Assembly: GCF_036237315.1 (NCBI RefSeq)
Contig: NZ_CP108356.1
Coordinates: 8,003,501-8,067,500, forward strand
From: Streptomyces sp. NBC_01351
GTDB taxonomy: Bacteria; Actinomycetota; Actinomycetes; Streptomycetales; Streptomycetaceae
Length of the DNA stretch: 64,000 nucleotides
Reading direction: 5' to 3'
Shown here: one piece after another, positions 18,459-26,504 of the stretch
Layout: every line of letters begins with the position of its first letter
How positions within the stretch are numbered: the stretch's first letter is position 1
The notes under the pieces: model-generated
What the model was told of the DNA's origin: nothing
The model's database searches: none
What the model saw: only the letters and a program-made list of their open reading frames with translations
Position numbers and translations under genes: made by a program

Positions 18459-19388
18459 GTGATCGACAGAGAGACGGTGAGGATGCCCACCGAGGACGTT
18501 CCGACAACAGCCCGGGTGCAGGACGTATTGAACCGAGCCGCGCACGTACTGATCGTCGAGGGACCGCCCGACCAGGTCGACTCCACCGACCTGAGGCGGC
18601 TCGTGGTGACCGGTGACGAGATCGCCGACCTGGCCCGGCACTTGGCCATCGTGGACGGTGGGACCGGTGACCGGTGCCGGTGCAACGGCTGGCCGACGAT
18701 CATGGTTCACGGACCGGACGGTGAACTGACGGCCTGTTGGACGCTGCACCACCAGACCGGGCTGCGAGGGATCGGTAGCTGTGACGCCGACTTGCGTGAC
18801 GGCCCGGCCCTTACCGAGTGGCTGGCACAGCGAGGCCTGACCGGATCGCAGGACGTCCAGGAGATGCTGGCCGAGGAAGAGGCCGAGGCCGAGCAGCGTC
18901 GGATGCGCTGGATCCAGGCCGCACCGGCCGGGCTGGCCGACGTAGCCGCGGATGTGTCCCGACCACCGGGCCGTGACGACGAAGCCTGGTCACGGCAGCT
19001 GGACGAAGCCGAGGGCCGTCTCGCCGCTCTGATCCGGCAGCACTACCCCGATGCGATCGAGCGCAACCGCGCTCTGTTGGCATGGGCGGGAGTCCGCTGC
19101 AGGGAGTCCACCGGTGGCTCGATGTGGTACGACATGGCCGTACTGCGCCGGATCCACGCCGAATCGCCCGACCTCGTCCTCACCGCGCTCGCTGCGCGCC
19201 CCCCGAGTCCGGCCCAACTCGACGGGGCGTCCGAACTGTTCTGCACGCTCGAATGGACCAATGCACACGACCGACAGCTACCCGAGCCGCAGAGGTCCAT
19301 GCTGATCGGGCACATCCAGGCAGTCGGCACCGACACCATGCGAGTCCGCCTGAGTTGGGGCTACTACGGCGCGGAGCGAACAGTCTGA
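18459..19388 (+). CDS. Hypothetical protein (309 aa)
   Basis: A soluble, charged protein with no recognised domain. Residues ~35-110 contain DEIADLARHLAIVDGG and RCRCNGWPTIMV; the middle (~130-150) is a Glu/Ala-rich helix (EMLAEEEAEAEQRRMRW); the C-terminus ends in LSWGYYGAERTV. Tryptophan-rich segments suggest a folded domain. GTG 18459 is the longest start; the ATG at 18483 with AGAGAGACGG upstream is a good alternative. The gene lies exactly between an IS5 N-terminal and an IS5 C-terminal fragment. Confidence 0.6.
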   Translation: MIDRETVRMPTEDVPTTARVQDVLNRAAHVLIVEGPPDQVDSTDLRRLVVTGDEIADLARHLAIVDGGTGDRCRCNGWPTIMVHGPDGELTACWTLHHQTGLRGIGSCDADLRDGPALTEWLAQRGLTGSQDVQEMLAEEEAEAEQRRMRWIQAAPAGLADVAADVSRPPGRDDEAWSRQLDEAEGRLAALIRQHYPDAIERNRALLAWAGVRCRESTGGSMWYDMAVLRRIHAESPDLVLTALAARPPSPAQLDGASELFCTLEWTNAHDRQLPEPQRSMLIGHIQAVGTDTMRVRLSWGYYGAERTV

Positions 19389-19403
19389 CAGCACCGGCGA
19401 TCG

Positions 19404-19540
19404 TCCTCCACCGAGGTCCCCTACCGCGACCGCAACGTGGTCGAACGGTGCTTTGCCCGCCTCAAGCAGTTCGGCGCAACCGCCACCAGGTTCGACAAGG
19501 ACGCTGACCGTTACCGCCCCGGAGTGGTCCTGGCCTCAGA
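19404..19540 (+). pseudogene. IS5-type transposase C-terminal fragment
   Basis: The frame reads VPYRDRNVVERCFARLKQF ... TRFDKDADRYRPGVVLAS, the conserved C-terminal end of Streptomyces IS5 transposases with the catalytic-glutamate helix. No start and no upstream catalytic domain are present. Confidence 0.75.
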
Positions 19541-19645
19541 CAGGCCCTGGCTTCTCTGCGTACGGGACCGGGTCCATCTCGGCGGGTGCGTGGAGCAGGC
19601 TTGCTGACCAGACACTGCAGGTGGGGCAGCGGCCTGTGCCTCCTC

Positions 19646-20569
19646 TCAGATTTCCCGGAAGATCAGAGCTGCACCGAGGGCCGCTTCGGCCGGCACGAAC
19701 GGCTCCCCTCGCGCCGTCTCGCGTACGGGCAGTCCGTTCTCCGCAAGCAGCGCGCGCACGCGAGCGATGTCGGGGACGGCAACCGTGCAGGCGACGAACG
19801 CCGGGAGCGCGGGCGGAACCTCACCTGGCAGCAGATCCGAAAGGTCGGCCCGGGTCAGGAGGGTCACCGGCCCCTCCGTGGAGATCGGGCGGTCCAGATA
19901 TTGCTCGTACCGCTCGCGAACGAGGGGGAGTTGTCCCTCCGGTACGCACAGCACCGCCTCGACGAGGTCCTGGGCGCCGTTGGGGTGCTCGAGGTGACGG
20001 GTGTGCTGGAATTCCGGGTCCAAGTGGGCAACGACCCCGACCCGGCCTTCCGGCGCACCGTCGATCTCCAGGTAGCGGACGAGTTCAGTGCGCATGCCGT
20101 TGGGGGTCTCGACAGGTCGGCCGACGGTGTTCACCCCGCCGTGTCCGACGCCGGCAGCGGTGAGCCGGTCAGCCGCGCCGTCCACGTCCGGCGAGGAGAA
20201 CATCAGGATGTGAAGCCCTTCGAAGCGATCACGCCATCCGCTGAGCTGCGCGCTGGTCGCCTCGATCCGCGACAGGACCAGGGGGAGTGTGTCCGCGGGC
20301 ACCTGGAGCGGAACGATCCGGGCGTCGGGTGGGAGGCCCTTCGTGATCCCGGGCTCCACCGGGGTCACCAACTCGATGAAATTTCGGGCGAGGTCGGCAT
20401 GGGTGTTCGCCGCACCGAAGGGCTCTGGCGCGGCAGCCTCGCGGGGGGCCAGCGCCGGCACACTGGGCGGCGGGACGTGAAATCCGAGCCGCCGGTAGAG
20501 CTCTACGGCCCGTGTCATGTCGCTGACGACGTGGCCAACGTGATGTAAGTGCGCGATGTCGCGAGGCAT
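19646..20569 (-). CDS. VOC family (glyoxalase-like) protein
   Basis: About 307 residues. The N-terminus IAHLHHVGHVVSDMTRAVEL and YRRLGFHVPPPS is a typical VOC beta-alpha-beta start with a metal-ligand-type histidine. FIELVTP and LVRYLEI are later strands, so at least two VOC modules are present. The family includes dioxygenases, isomerases and resistance proteins; the substrate cannot be read. The ATG at 20569 is preferred over a GTG at 20590 because conserved sequence begins just after it. The neighbouring TetR regulator on the same strand could control it. Confidence 0.72.
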   Translation of the reverse strand: MPRDIAHLHHVGHVVSDMTRAVELYRRLGFHVPPPSVPALAPREAAAPEPFGAANTHADLARNFIELVTPVEPGITKGLPPDARIVPLQVPADTLPLVLSRIEATSAQLSGWRDRFEGLHILMFSSPDVDGAADRLTAAGVGHGGVNTVGRPVETPNGMRTELVRYLEIDGAPEGRVGVVAHLDPEFQHTRHLEHPNGAQDLVEAVLCVPEGQLPLVRERYEQYLDRPISTEGPVTLLTRADLSDLLPGEVPPALPAFVACTVAVPDIARVRALLAENGLPVRETARGEPFVPAEAALGAALIFREI

Positions 20570-20641
20570 GACCTCACCGTAGGCCCACACAAGGGAAGTT
20601 CGCAGACGGGACCAGGGCCAGGTCGACTGGGGAACGAAGAG

Positions 20642-21316
20642 CTAGACCGACCTACCGGACCGTGCGGCGTCTGGCTCACGCCGCAACCCCGGAAGTCCGC
20701 CCGCATGCTCCCTCAAGTCGGCCAGGGTCCGCTCGAACCCCCGGGTCAGCGCAGCCAAACCGGCCTCGAAGGCCAGCTCGCGGAGGTCCGGAGGAGGGTT
20801 CAGCAGGGGTTCGAGTCCGGGCGGGGGCTCCTCGCCCGGCGGCAGTACGTGGTCCGGGGCGGCGAGGTCGAGGGCGGAGCCGATGAGGTAGTACTCGACG
20901 CAGCGCACGATCGGGAGAAGGTGCTCCTCGGGCCAGCCGGCTTCCCGTAGCACGGCGAAAGCCTCCGCATAGGCCTGGAGGGCCGCGACGGAGCGCACCG
21001 GCCGGCCGACGAGCAGGGGGACGACGCGGGGGTGGGCGGCGAAGGCCGCTCTGTAGGAGCGGGCCCAGCTGTCCAGGGCGGCCGTCCAGGGGCGGATCCC
21101 GGGGGCGAGGTCCATCTCGGCGACGATGAGGTCCCGCATTCCGTCGATGATCTCGTCGCGGCCGGAGACGTGGTTGTACAGCGCCGGTCCCTTGACACCC
21201 AGCCGGGCCGCGATCCGGGTGGTCGACAGGGCGTCGGCTCCCTCCTCGTCGACCAGCGCGAGCGCGGTCCCCATGATGGCCTCGCGTGTGACCAGCTGCC
21301 GCGGAGGCCTGCCCAT
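20642..21316 (-). CDS. TetR family transcriptional regulator
   Basis: A 224-residue repressor. The N-terminal helix-turn-helix reads TREAIMGTALALVDEEG and TRIAARLGVKGPALYNHVSG; the C-terminal half resembles the TetR_C_1 ligand-binding domain (SWARSYRAAFAAHPRVVPLL). It is divergent from the amidase gene, whose start lies beside an AT-rich palindrome, so it probably represses the amidase and itself. The ligand is unknown. Confidence 0.85.
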   Translation of the reverse strand: MGRPPRQLVTREAIMGTALALVDEEGADALSTTRIAARLGVKGPALYNHVSGRDEIIDGMRDLIVAEMDLAPGIRPWTAALDSWARSYRAAFAAHPRVVPLLVGRPVRSVAALQAYAEAFAVLREAGWPEEHLLPIVRCVEYYLIGSALDLAAPDHVLPPGEEPPPGLEPLLNPPPDLRELAFEAGLAALTRGFERTLADLREHAGGLPGLRREPDAARSGRSV

Positions 21317-21437
21317 CTATCGTCCCGTTCCTTTCGCGCACGCGTCCCCCGCCCGTATCTCGCCGGCCGGGACCAAGTGGTGCTCTCCTGTGGGGTCTTG
21401 GCGGAGCCCGCAGCCTACGGTACTGTCCGCGCCATAA

Positions 21438-21454
21438 AATTACAGGTTCTAATT
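21438..21454. promoter_or_regulatory. Candidate TetR operator
   Basis: An imperfect 17-base palindrome with AATTA and TAATT arms (AATTACAGGTTCTAATT) in an otherwise GC-rich divergent intergenic region, 14 bases before the amidase start. Its composition is strikingly unlike its surroundings, as expected for a protein-binding site. Confidence 0.6.
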
Positions 21455-21467
21455 CGAGGAGCGGGCG

Positions 21468-22949
21468 ATGGAGTACGCCGAGTACCGCAGCCACGATGCC
21501 GTCGGGCTGGCTCAGCTGGTTGCCGCAGGCGAGGTCTCACCGTCCGAACTGCTCGAGGTCGCGATAGACCGGGCCGAAGCCGTCAACGGCCGACTGAACG
21601 CGATCGTCCGGCCGATGCACGAAATCGCCCGCGAGCGGGCGAAGGAGCCGCTGGCCGGGCCGTTCGCGGGAGTTCCGTTCCTGATCAAGGACCTGATGCA
21701 GGATTACGCAGGACTGCCCACCGGCAGCGGCAACCGGGCGCTGCGGCACCATGCCGTCGGCGAGCACAGCGCGGTCGTGAGCCGGTGGCTGGACGCCGGG
21801 CTGGTCGTGTTCGGCAAGACCAACACGCCGGAGTTCGGCTCCAAGGGCATCACCGAACCCGAGGTGAACGGCCCGACGCGGAACCCCTGGGACCTGACCC
21901 GGACGCCCGGGGGATCCTCCGGCGGATCGGCGGCCGCTGTCGCGGCCGGCATCGTGCCCGTCGCGGGTGCCAACGACGGCGGCGGATCGATCCGCATCCC
22001 GGCCGCCTGCTGCGGGCTGTTCGGCCTCAAGCCCGGGCGCGGGGTCGTTCCGGCGGGCCCCAACGCCGCCGAGCACCTGCAGGGCGCCGCCACCGACGGC
22101 GTCGTCTCGCGCAGCGTGCGCGACTCCGCCGCGATGCTGGACGTGCTGACCGCGCAGCACGACCCGGGCGGCCCCTACCTGCACGCCCGCCCGGACCTTC
22201 CGTACGCCGAACTCGCCCGCAGGGCACCGGAGCGGCTCCGCATCGGCTTCAGCACCCGCTCACCCGTCGGTACGGTCGTACACCCCGATGCCGTCGCCGC
22301 CGTCGAGGACGCCGCCCGCCTGCTGGCCCACCTCGGCCACGAGGTCGAGCCCGCCGAGCCCGACATCGACCAGCGCAGGCTCGCCTTCGACTTCCTGGAC
22401 ATGTGGTGCACCCAGGTCGCGCACACCATGGACGAGATCCGCAAGCTGCCCGGTGTGCGCCCGGGCGACTTCGAGCTCGACACCCACCTGCTGGCAGCCG
22501 CCGGCCGGGCGATGAAGGCGCCGCACTACTACGCGGCCCACGAGCGCTGGAACACGTACAGCCGTCAGCTCGCTTCCTACCACAGCCGTTACGACCTCCT
22601 GCTCACCCCGACGATCGCCCGGCCCGCCGTGCGGATCGGTGAACTGGACACCCCCCGCCCGGTGCAGGCCGTGGCTCGCGTCCTCAAGAGGCTCGGGCTG
22701 CTGGGCGCGCTGGCCGGAACGAAGGCATGGGAGCAGGCGGTCATCGCGAACCTCGCCGCCACCCCCTACACCCAACTCGCCAACATCACAGGCCGCCCGG
22801 CGATGAGCGTCCCCACGTACCGCACCTCTGACGGCCTGCCCCTGGGCGTCCAGTTCGTCGGCCCTCTCGGCGGGGAGGCCACCCTCCTCGCCCTCGCGGC
22901 CCAGATCGAGGCCGACCGCCCCTGGGCCCACCTCGAACCCGCCGTCTGA
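21468..22949 (+). CDS. Amidase signature family hydrolase
   Basis: A 493-residue protein with the full amidase signature. Catalytic Lys lies in [18 protein letters not shown], and the Gly/Ser-rich block [20 protein letters not shown] continues into [20 protein letters not shown], giving the Ser-cisSer-Lys triad. Such enzymes hydrolyse amides of varied substrates; specificity cannot be read here. No signal peptide. GAGGAG precedes the ATG by seven bases. It is divergent from the TetR gene and probably repressed by it. Confidence 0.88.
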   Translation: MEYAEYRSHDAVGLAQLVAAGEVSPSELLEVAIDRAEAVNGRLNAIVRPMHEIARERAKEPLAGPFAGVPFLIKDLMQDYAGLPTGSGNRALRHHAVGEHSAVVSRWLDAGLVVFGKTNTPEFGSKGITEPEVNGPTRNPWDLTRTPGGSSGGSAAAVAAGIVPVAGANDGGGSIRIPAACCGLFGLKPGRGVVPAGPNAAEHLQGAATDGVVSRSVRDSAAMLDVLTAQHDPGGPYLHARPDLPYAELARRAPERLRIGFSTRSPVGTVVHPDAVAAVEDAARLLAHLGHEVEPAEPDIDQRRLAFDFLDMWCTQVAHTMDEIRKLPGVRPGDFELDTHLLAAAGRAMKAPHYYAAHERWNTYSRQLASYHSRYDLLLTPTIARPAVRIGELDTPRPVQAVARVLKRLGLLGALAGTKAWEQAVIANLAATPYTQLANITGRPAMSVPTYRTSDGLPLGVQFVGPLGGEATLLALAAQIEADRPWAHLEPAV

Positions 22950-23030
22950 GGACCGCACCACGCCGGCCACCCGCGTTGCCCCGGGCGGATGCGGTGGACC
23001 GCTGGAATACCCGCTCCAGCCGTGGTCGGC

Positions 23031-23057
23031 GTCCGGGGGACCGGTCCCCTCCCGGAC
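23031..23057. terminator. Bidirectional hairpin
   Basis: GTCCGGG pairs with CCCGGAC around an inner GGACC/GGTCC, between the convergent amidase and hibernation-factor genes. Confidence 0.5.
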
Positions 23058-23104
23058 TCCTGCCCGGGCCTGCGAGTGCGTGCGCGGCAACGGCAGGTCG
23101 CCGA

Positions 23105-23401
23105 CTACTTGGGGCGGCCGTGCTGCCTCTGCGTGTGCCTCCTGAGCTGGGCGGAGAGCTTGTCGGCGAGCCTGTCGATGGCCGTGTGCATGTCGGAGGC
23201 CGCTGCGGTGATGGCGGTGAGGTCCTGGCCATCCACCTCAAGGGTGCCCGTGGCGGTCTGCTCCGAGCCGTTGATCTTCAGGAGCACGCGAGCGCTGGTG
23301 GTCTCGGTGCCCCGTGTATTGAGCCCGGCCAGCTTCTCGCCGACGAATGCGCGCAGCGCGTCGGTGATCTCGACGTTGTCTCCGCTGAGCGTGTAGTCCA
23401 T
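23105..23401 (-). CDS. Short HPF/RaiA-type ribosome hibernation factor
   Basis: A 98-residue protein: MDYTLSGDNVEITDALRAFV is the start of the HPF/RaiA (S30AE) fold, followed by TSARVLLKINGSEQTATGTL and DMHTAIDRLADKLSAQLRRH. This family binds the 30S decoding centre in resting cells. The C-terminal dimerisation domain of long HPF, common in actinobacteria, is absent, so it resembles the short form. AAAGG lies seven bases before the ATG. Confidence 0.8.
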   Translation of the reverse strand: MDYTLSGDNVEITDALRAFVGEKLAGLNTRGTETTSARVLLKINGSEQTATGTLEVDGQDLTAITAAASDMHTAIDRLADKLSAQLRRHTQRQHGRPK

Positions 23402-23766
23402 CGTTTGCCTTTCGGTCGTCCGGGCAGGTCCTTGCTGGTCAGGAGCCCTGGAGAAGCTTGAGGTTACCTCTCGGCTGCCTGCTCACGTACGTACGGGTCG
23501 GCGTCCGCCACCGGCCGGTCGAGTGCAGCCCAAGGGTTTCGGGGCCCGCGAGCTCCGGGGCGGCAAAGCGGCCCGGGGCGGGGAGGGGCCGTCCAGGTGA
23601 CGCCCTGCCGCAGCCTGCCCTCCCGGGCTTCACCCGGCTCGGGGTGTCGAAACGATACAGCTGCGGGCATTGGAGTGAACGGCCGTTCCCGTCAGTGCTT
23701 CCGGGCGTTGGACCGGCCGACGCACACATCGACCAGTGCGCCTTTCCGTGGATCTTTAGGGGAGTC
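23402..23766. other. Divergent intergenic region
   Basis: 365 bases between the hibernation factor (-) and the small secreted protein (+). It must hold both promoters; no consensus promoter or further gene was convincing. Confidence 0.4.
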
Positions 23767-24021
23767 ATGCGTATTCGTTCCGCTGTCACCGCATCCGTCC
23801 TGGCCGCCGGCATCCTGCTGGGCGGGGCCGGTGCCGCCCTGGCCAACGACGGGGTCGACATCGACTACTTCTCCGGCGGTCGCGCCGGCTTCTCGTCGGA
23901 CTGCTCTTCGTTCGCCGCGGTGCCCGCCAGCCGCCCGGCGTTCACCGGCCCCGTCTACGGCTCGACCTGTGCCACGGACGCCGGGGCGGAGTGGGCGAAG
24001 GGGCACCACCTGGGTGCCTGA
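23767..24021 (+). CDS. Small secreted protein (84 aa)
   Basis: MRIRSAVTASVLAAGILLGG with AALA before residue 26 is a clear Sec signal peptide and signal peptidase I site. The mature part (~58 residues) has three cysteines and no recognised domain. AGGGGAG precedes the ATG closely. A strong hairpin follows the stop, so it is probably a monocistronic gene. Function unknown. Confidence 0.65.
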   Translation: MRIRSAVTASVLAAGILLGGAGAALANDGVDIDYFSGGRAGFSSDCSSFAAVPASRPAFTGPVYGSTCATDAGAEWAKGHHLGA

Positions 24022-24031
24022 TCAGGGCGCG

Positions 24032-24081
24032 CGCCGCGGCGGCGGACCGACAGTGACAGTCGGCCGCCGCTGCGGCGTTTT
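24032..24081 (+). terminator. Rho-independent-like terminator
   Basis: A stem of ~19 pairs (CGCCGCGGCGGCGG with CCGCCGCTGCGGCG, two mismatches, loop AGTGACA) followed by TTTT, 10 bases after the secreted-protein stop. Confidence 0.75.
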
Positions 24082-24251
24082 CGCGCCCGGGAGGGCGTGA
24101 GTGCGCCGCTGGTGCTCACTCGCTTTCCGGGCGCACCCAGCTGTTTCCGGCGATATGTTGCTGGGGCGCCGATGAGTTTCGCGGCGCCCGGCTGTCTACA
24201 GCTTCGTAGGACCCGAATAGCACCAGCAGCCGCTCCGGAAGGGTGAGAGAC

Positions 24252-24644
24252 ATGAAGTACATGATCCAGATGAACGTGCCTGCCGCTGAATGGGACGCGA
24301 TCATGTCGTCGTACTCCCAGGACGACATGCAGGCCATGTTCGCCCACATGAATGCCCTCAACGACGACCTCACTTCCGCCGGGGAGTGGGTGGATGGGCA
24401 GGGCCTCGGCGGCCCCTCGCTGGTCAAGACGGTGCGGGCCGGAAGCGACGGACAGCCGCAGGTCACTGACGGGCCGGCCCAGGCGGGACACATCCTGGCC
24501 GGGTACTGGGTGGTCGACGTCAAGAGTGAGAGCCGTGCCCTGGAGATCGCCGCCCGGGCGTCGGCGTGCCCCGGACCGGGTGGGAAGCCCGGCAGCGATC
24601 CGGTCGAAGTGCACCCGATCCCCGCGGACCCGACGGGAGCCTGA
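24252..24644 (+). CDS. YCII-domain (DGPF) protein
   Basis: A 130-residue protein: MKYMIQMNVPAAEWDAIMSS, EWVDGQGLGGPSLVKTVRAG and VTDGPAQAGHILAGYWVVDV follow the DGPF/YCII pattern, including the diagnostic DGP. These small dimeric proteins are often linked to ECF sigma factors; none is adjacent here. The ATG at 24252 has GGGTGAGAG upstream and is preferred to 24243. Confidence 0.8.
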   Translation: MKYMIQMNVPAAEWDAIMSSYSQDDMQAMFAHMNALNDDLTSAGEWVDGQGLGGPSLVKTVRAGSDGQPQVTDGPAQAGHILAGYWVVDVKSESRALEIAARASACPGPGGKPGSDPVEVHPIPADPTGA

Positions 24645-24827
24645 GCGAGCCGTCAGGCAGCGTAGGCGACCACGCGGAAGGCGCCGAGCGCGCGGCCGGG
24701 CCGGCACCGCGCGAGCATCCGCACGCGTGGCATTCCGGCGCGAACCCGGACGAACGAACGTACGATGGGCGGGAACCGGTGCGGGCGGCTGACCGCGCCG
24801 CTGGCCCAGTCCGTTCCCGGGAGACGC

Positions 24828-26504
24828 ATGGCACAGGTCACCGACACAGCGCGGACCGTCATCCTGACCGTGGACGATGATCCGGGAGTATCCCGTGCTG
24901 TCGCCCGTGACCTGCGCCGCCGCTACGGCGCTGCCTACCGGATCGTGCGCGCCGAGTCCGGTGAGTCCGCGCTGGAGGCGTTGCACGAGCTGAAGCTGCG
25001 GGGCGACCTGGTGGCCGTGATCCTGGCCGACTACCGCATGCCGCAGATGAACGGCATCGAGTTCCTCGAACAGGCCCTGAACGTGTATCCGGGAGCGCGG
25101 CGCGTGCTGCTGACCGCGTACGCCGACACCAACGCGGCGATCGACGCGATCAACGTCGTCGACCTCGACCACAACCTGCTCAAGCCCTGGGACCCGCCGG
25201 AGGAGAAGCTCTACCCGGTCGTGGACGACCTGCTCGCGGCCTGGCGCTCCAGCGACTACCGGCCGGTACCCGCCACCAAGGTGGTCGGGCACCGCTGGTC
25301 GGCGCCCTCCTCGCGCGTGCGGGAGTTCCTGGCCCGCAACCAGGTCCCGTACCGCTGGTACTCCTCCGACGAGCCCGAGGGCCGGAGACTGCTGGAGGCG
25401 GCCGGGGCCGACGGACAGCGCCTGCCCCTGGTGGTCACTCCGGACGGCACCGCGCTGATCGAGCCGGAGGCGCCGGAGCTGGCTGCCCACGTGGGACTGG
25501 CGACGACGCCGGCCGCCGACTTCTACGACCTCGTCGTGATCGGCGGCGGCCCGGCGGGCCTCGGCGCGGCCGTGTACGGGGCCTCCGAGGGGCTACGGAC
25601 GGTACTGGTCGAGCGGTCGGCGACCGGAGGCCAGGCCGGGCAGAGCTCCCGCATCGAGAACTACCTCGGCTTCCCGGACGGAGTCTCGGGCGCGCAGCTG
25701 ACCGAACGGGCCCGCCGTCAGGCCGGCCGGTTCGGCGCCGAAATCCTCACGGCACGCGAGGTCACGGGGCTGGAGGTCAACGGCGCGGCGCGCGTCGTCC
25801 GCTTCTCCGACGGCTCGTCCGTCACCGCGCACAGCGTCATCCTGGCGACCGGAGTGTCGTACCGGCACCTGCAGGCACCGGGCTGCGACGACCTGACCGG
25901 CTGCGGGGTGTACTACGGCTCCTCGCTCACCGAGGCGACCGCCTGCCAGGGACAGGACCTCTACATCGTGGGCGGCGCCAACTCCGCCGGGCAGGCGGCG
26001 ATGTATCTGGCACGGGGCGCGAAGTCGGTGACGCTGCTGGTCCGGGGGGAATCCCTGACGGCGTCGATGTCCCACTACCTGATCCAGCAGATCGAAGAGG
26101 CACCGAACATCACCGTGCGGCCCCGGACCATCGTCGAGGCGGCGCACGGCGACGGCCACCTCGAGCAGCTCACGCTGCGGAACGTCGACAGCGGCGCCAC
26201 CGAACTCGTCGACACCCAATGGATGTTCGTCTTCATCGGGGCGGCCCCGCGGACCGACTGGCTGGGCGGCACGGTGCTGCGCGACGAGCACGGCTTCATC
26301 CTGGCCGGGCCGGACCTCACGCCTGACGGCCGCCCGCCGGCCGAGTGGGAGCTGGACCGGCCGCCCTACCACCTGGAAACCAGCATTCCCGGCGTGTTCG
26401 TGGCGGGCGACGCACGCGCCGAGTCGGCGAAGCGCGTCGCGTCCGCCGTCGGAGAAGGAGCCATGGCCGTGATGCTCGTCCACCGGTACCTGGAGCAGTC
26501 ATGA
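24828..26504 (+). CDS. Response-regulator receiver / thioredoxin-reductase-like fusion lacking CxxC
   Basis: A 558-residue protein in three parts. Residues 10-140 are a receiver domain (LTVDDDPG, phospho-acceptor Asp68 in ILADYRMPQMNG, and LLTAYAD and LLKPWDPPEE as the Thr and Lys regions). Residues ~150-225 look like a thioredoxin-like linker domain. Residues 232-558 are an FAD/NAD(P)H reductase of the thioredoxin reductase family (VVIGGGPAGLGAAVYGASEG, IENYLGFPDGVSG, ATGVSYRHLQAPG, VGGANSAGQAAMYLARGA). Where true reductases have CATC, this protein has VYYGSSLTEA, so the redox disulfide is absent. GGGAG precedes the ATG. It overlaps the kinase gene by four bases. Confidence 0.88.
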   Translation: MAQVTDTARTVILTVDDDPGVSRAVARDLRRRYGAAYRIVRAESGESALEALHELKLRGDLVAVILADYRMPQMNGIEFLEQALNVYPGARRVLLTAYADTNAAIDAINVVDLDHNLLKPWDPPEEKLYPVVDDLLAAWRSSDYRPVPATKVVGHRWSAPSSRVREFLARNQVPYRWYSSDEPEGRRLLEAAGADGQRLPLVVTPDGTALIEPEAPELAAHVGLATTPAADFYDLVVIGGGPAGLGAAVYGASEGLRTVLVERSATGGQAGQSSRIENYLGFPDGVSGAQLTERARRQAGRFGAEILTAREVTGLEVNGAARVVRFSDGSSVTAHSVILATGVSYRHLQAPGCDDLTGCGVYYGSSLTEATACQGQDLYIVGGANSAGQAAMYLARGAKSVTLLVRGESLTASMSHYLIQQIEEAPNITVRPRTIVEAAHGDGHLEQLTLRNVDSGATELVDTQWMFVFIGAAPRTDWLGGTVLRDEHGFILAGPDLTPDGRPPAEWELDRPPYHLETSIPGVFVAGDARAESAKRVASAVGEGAMAVMLVHRYLEQS

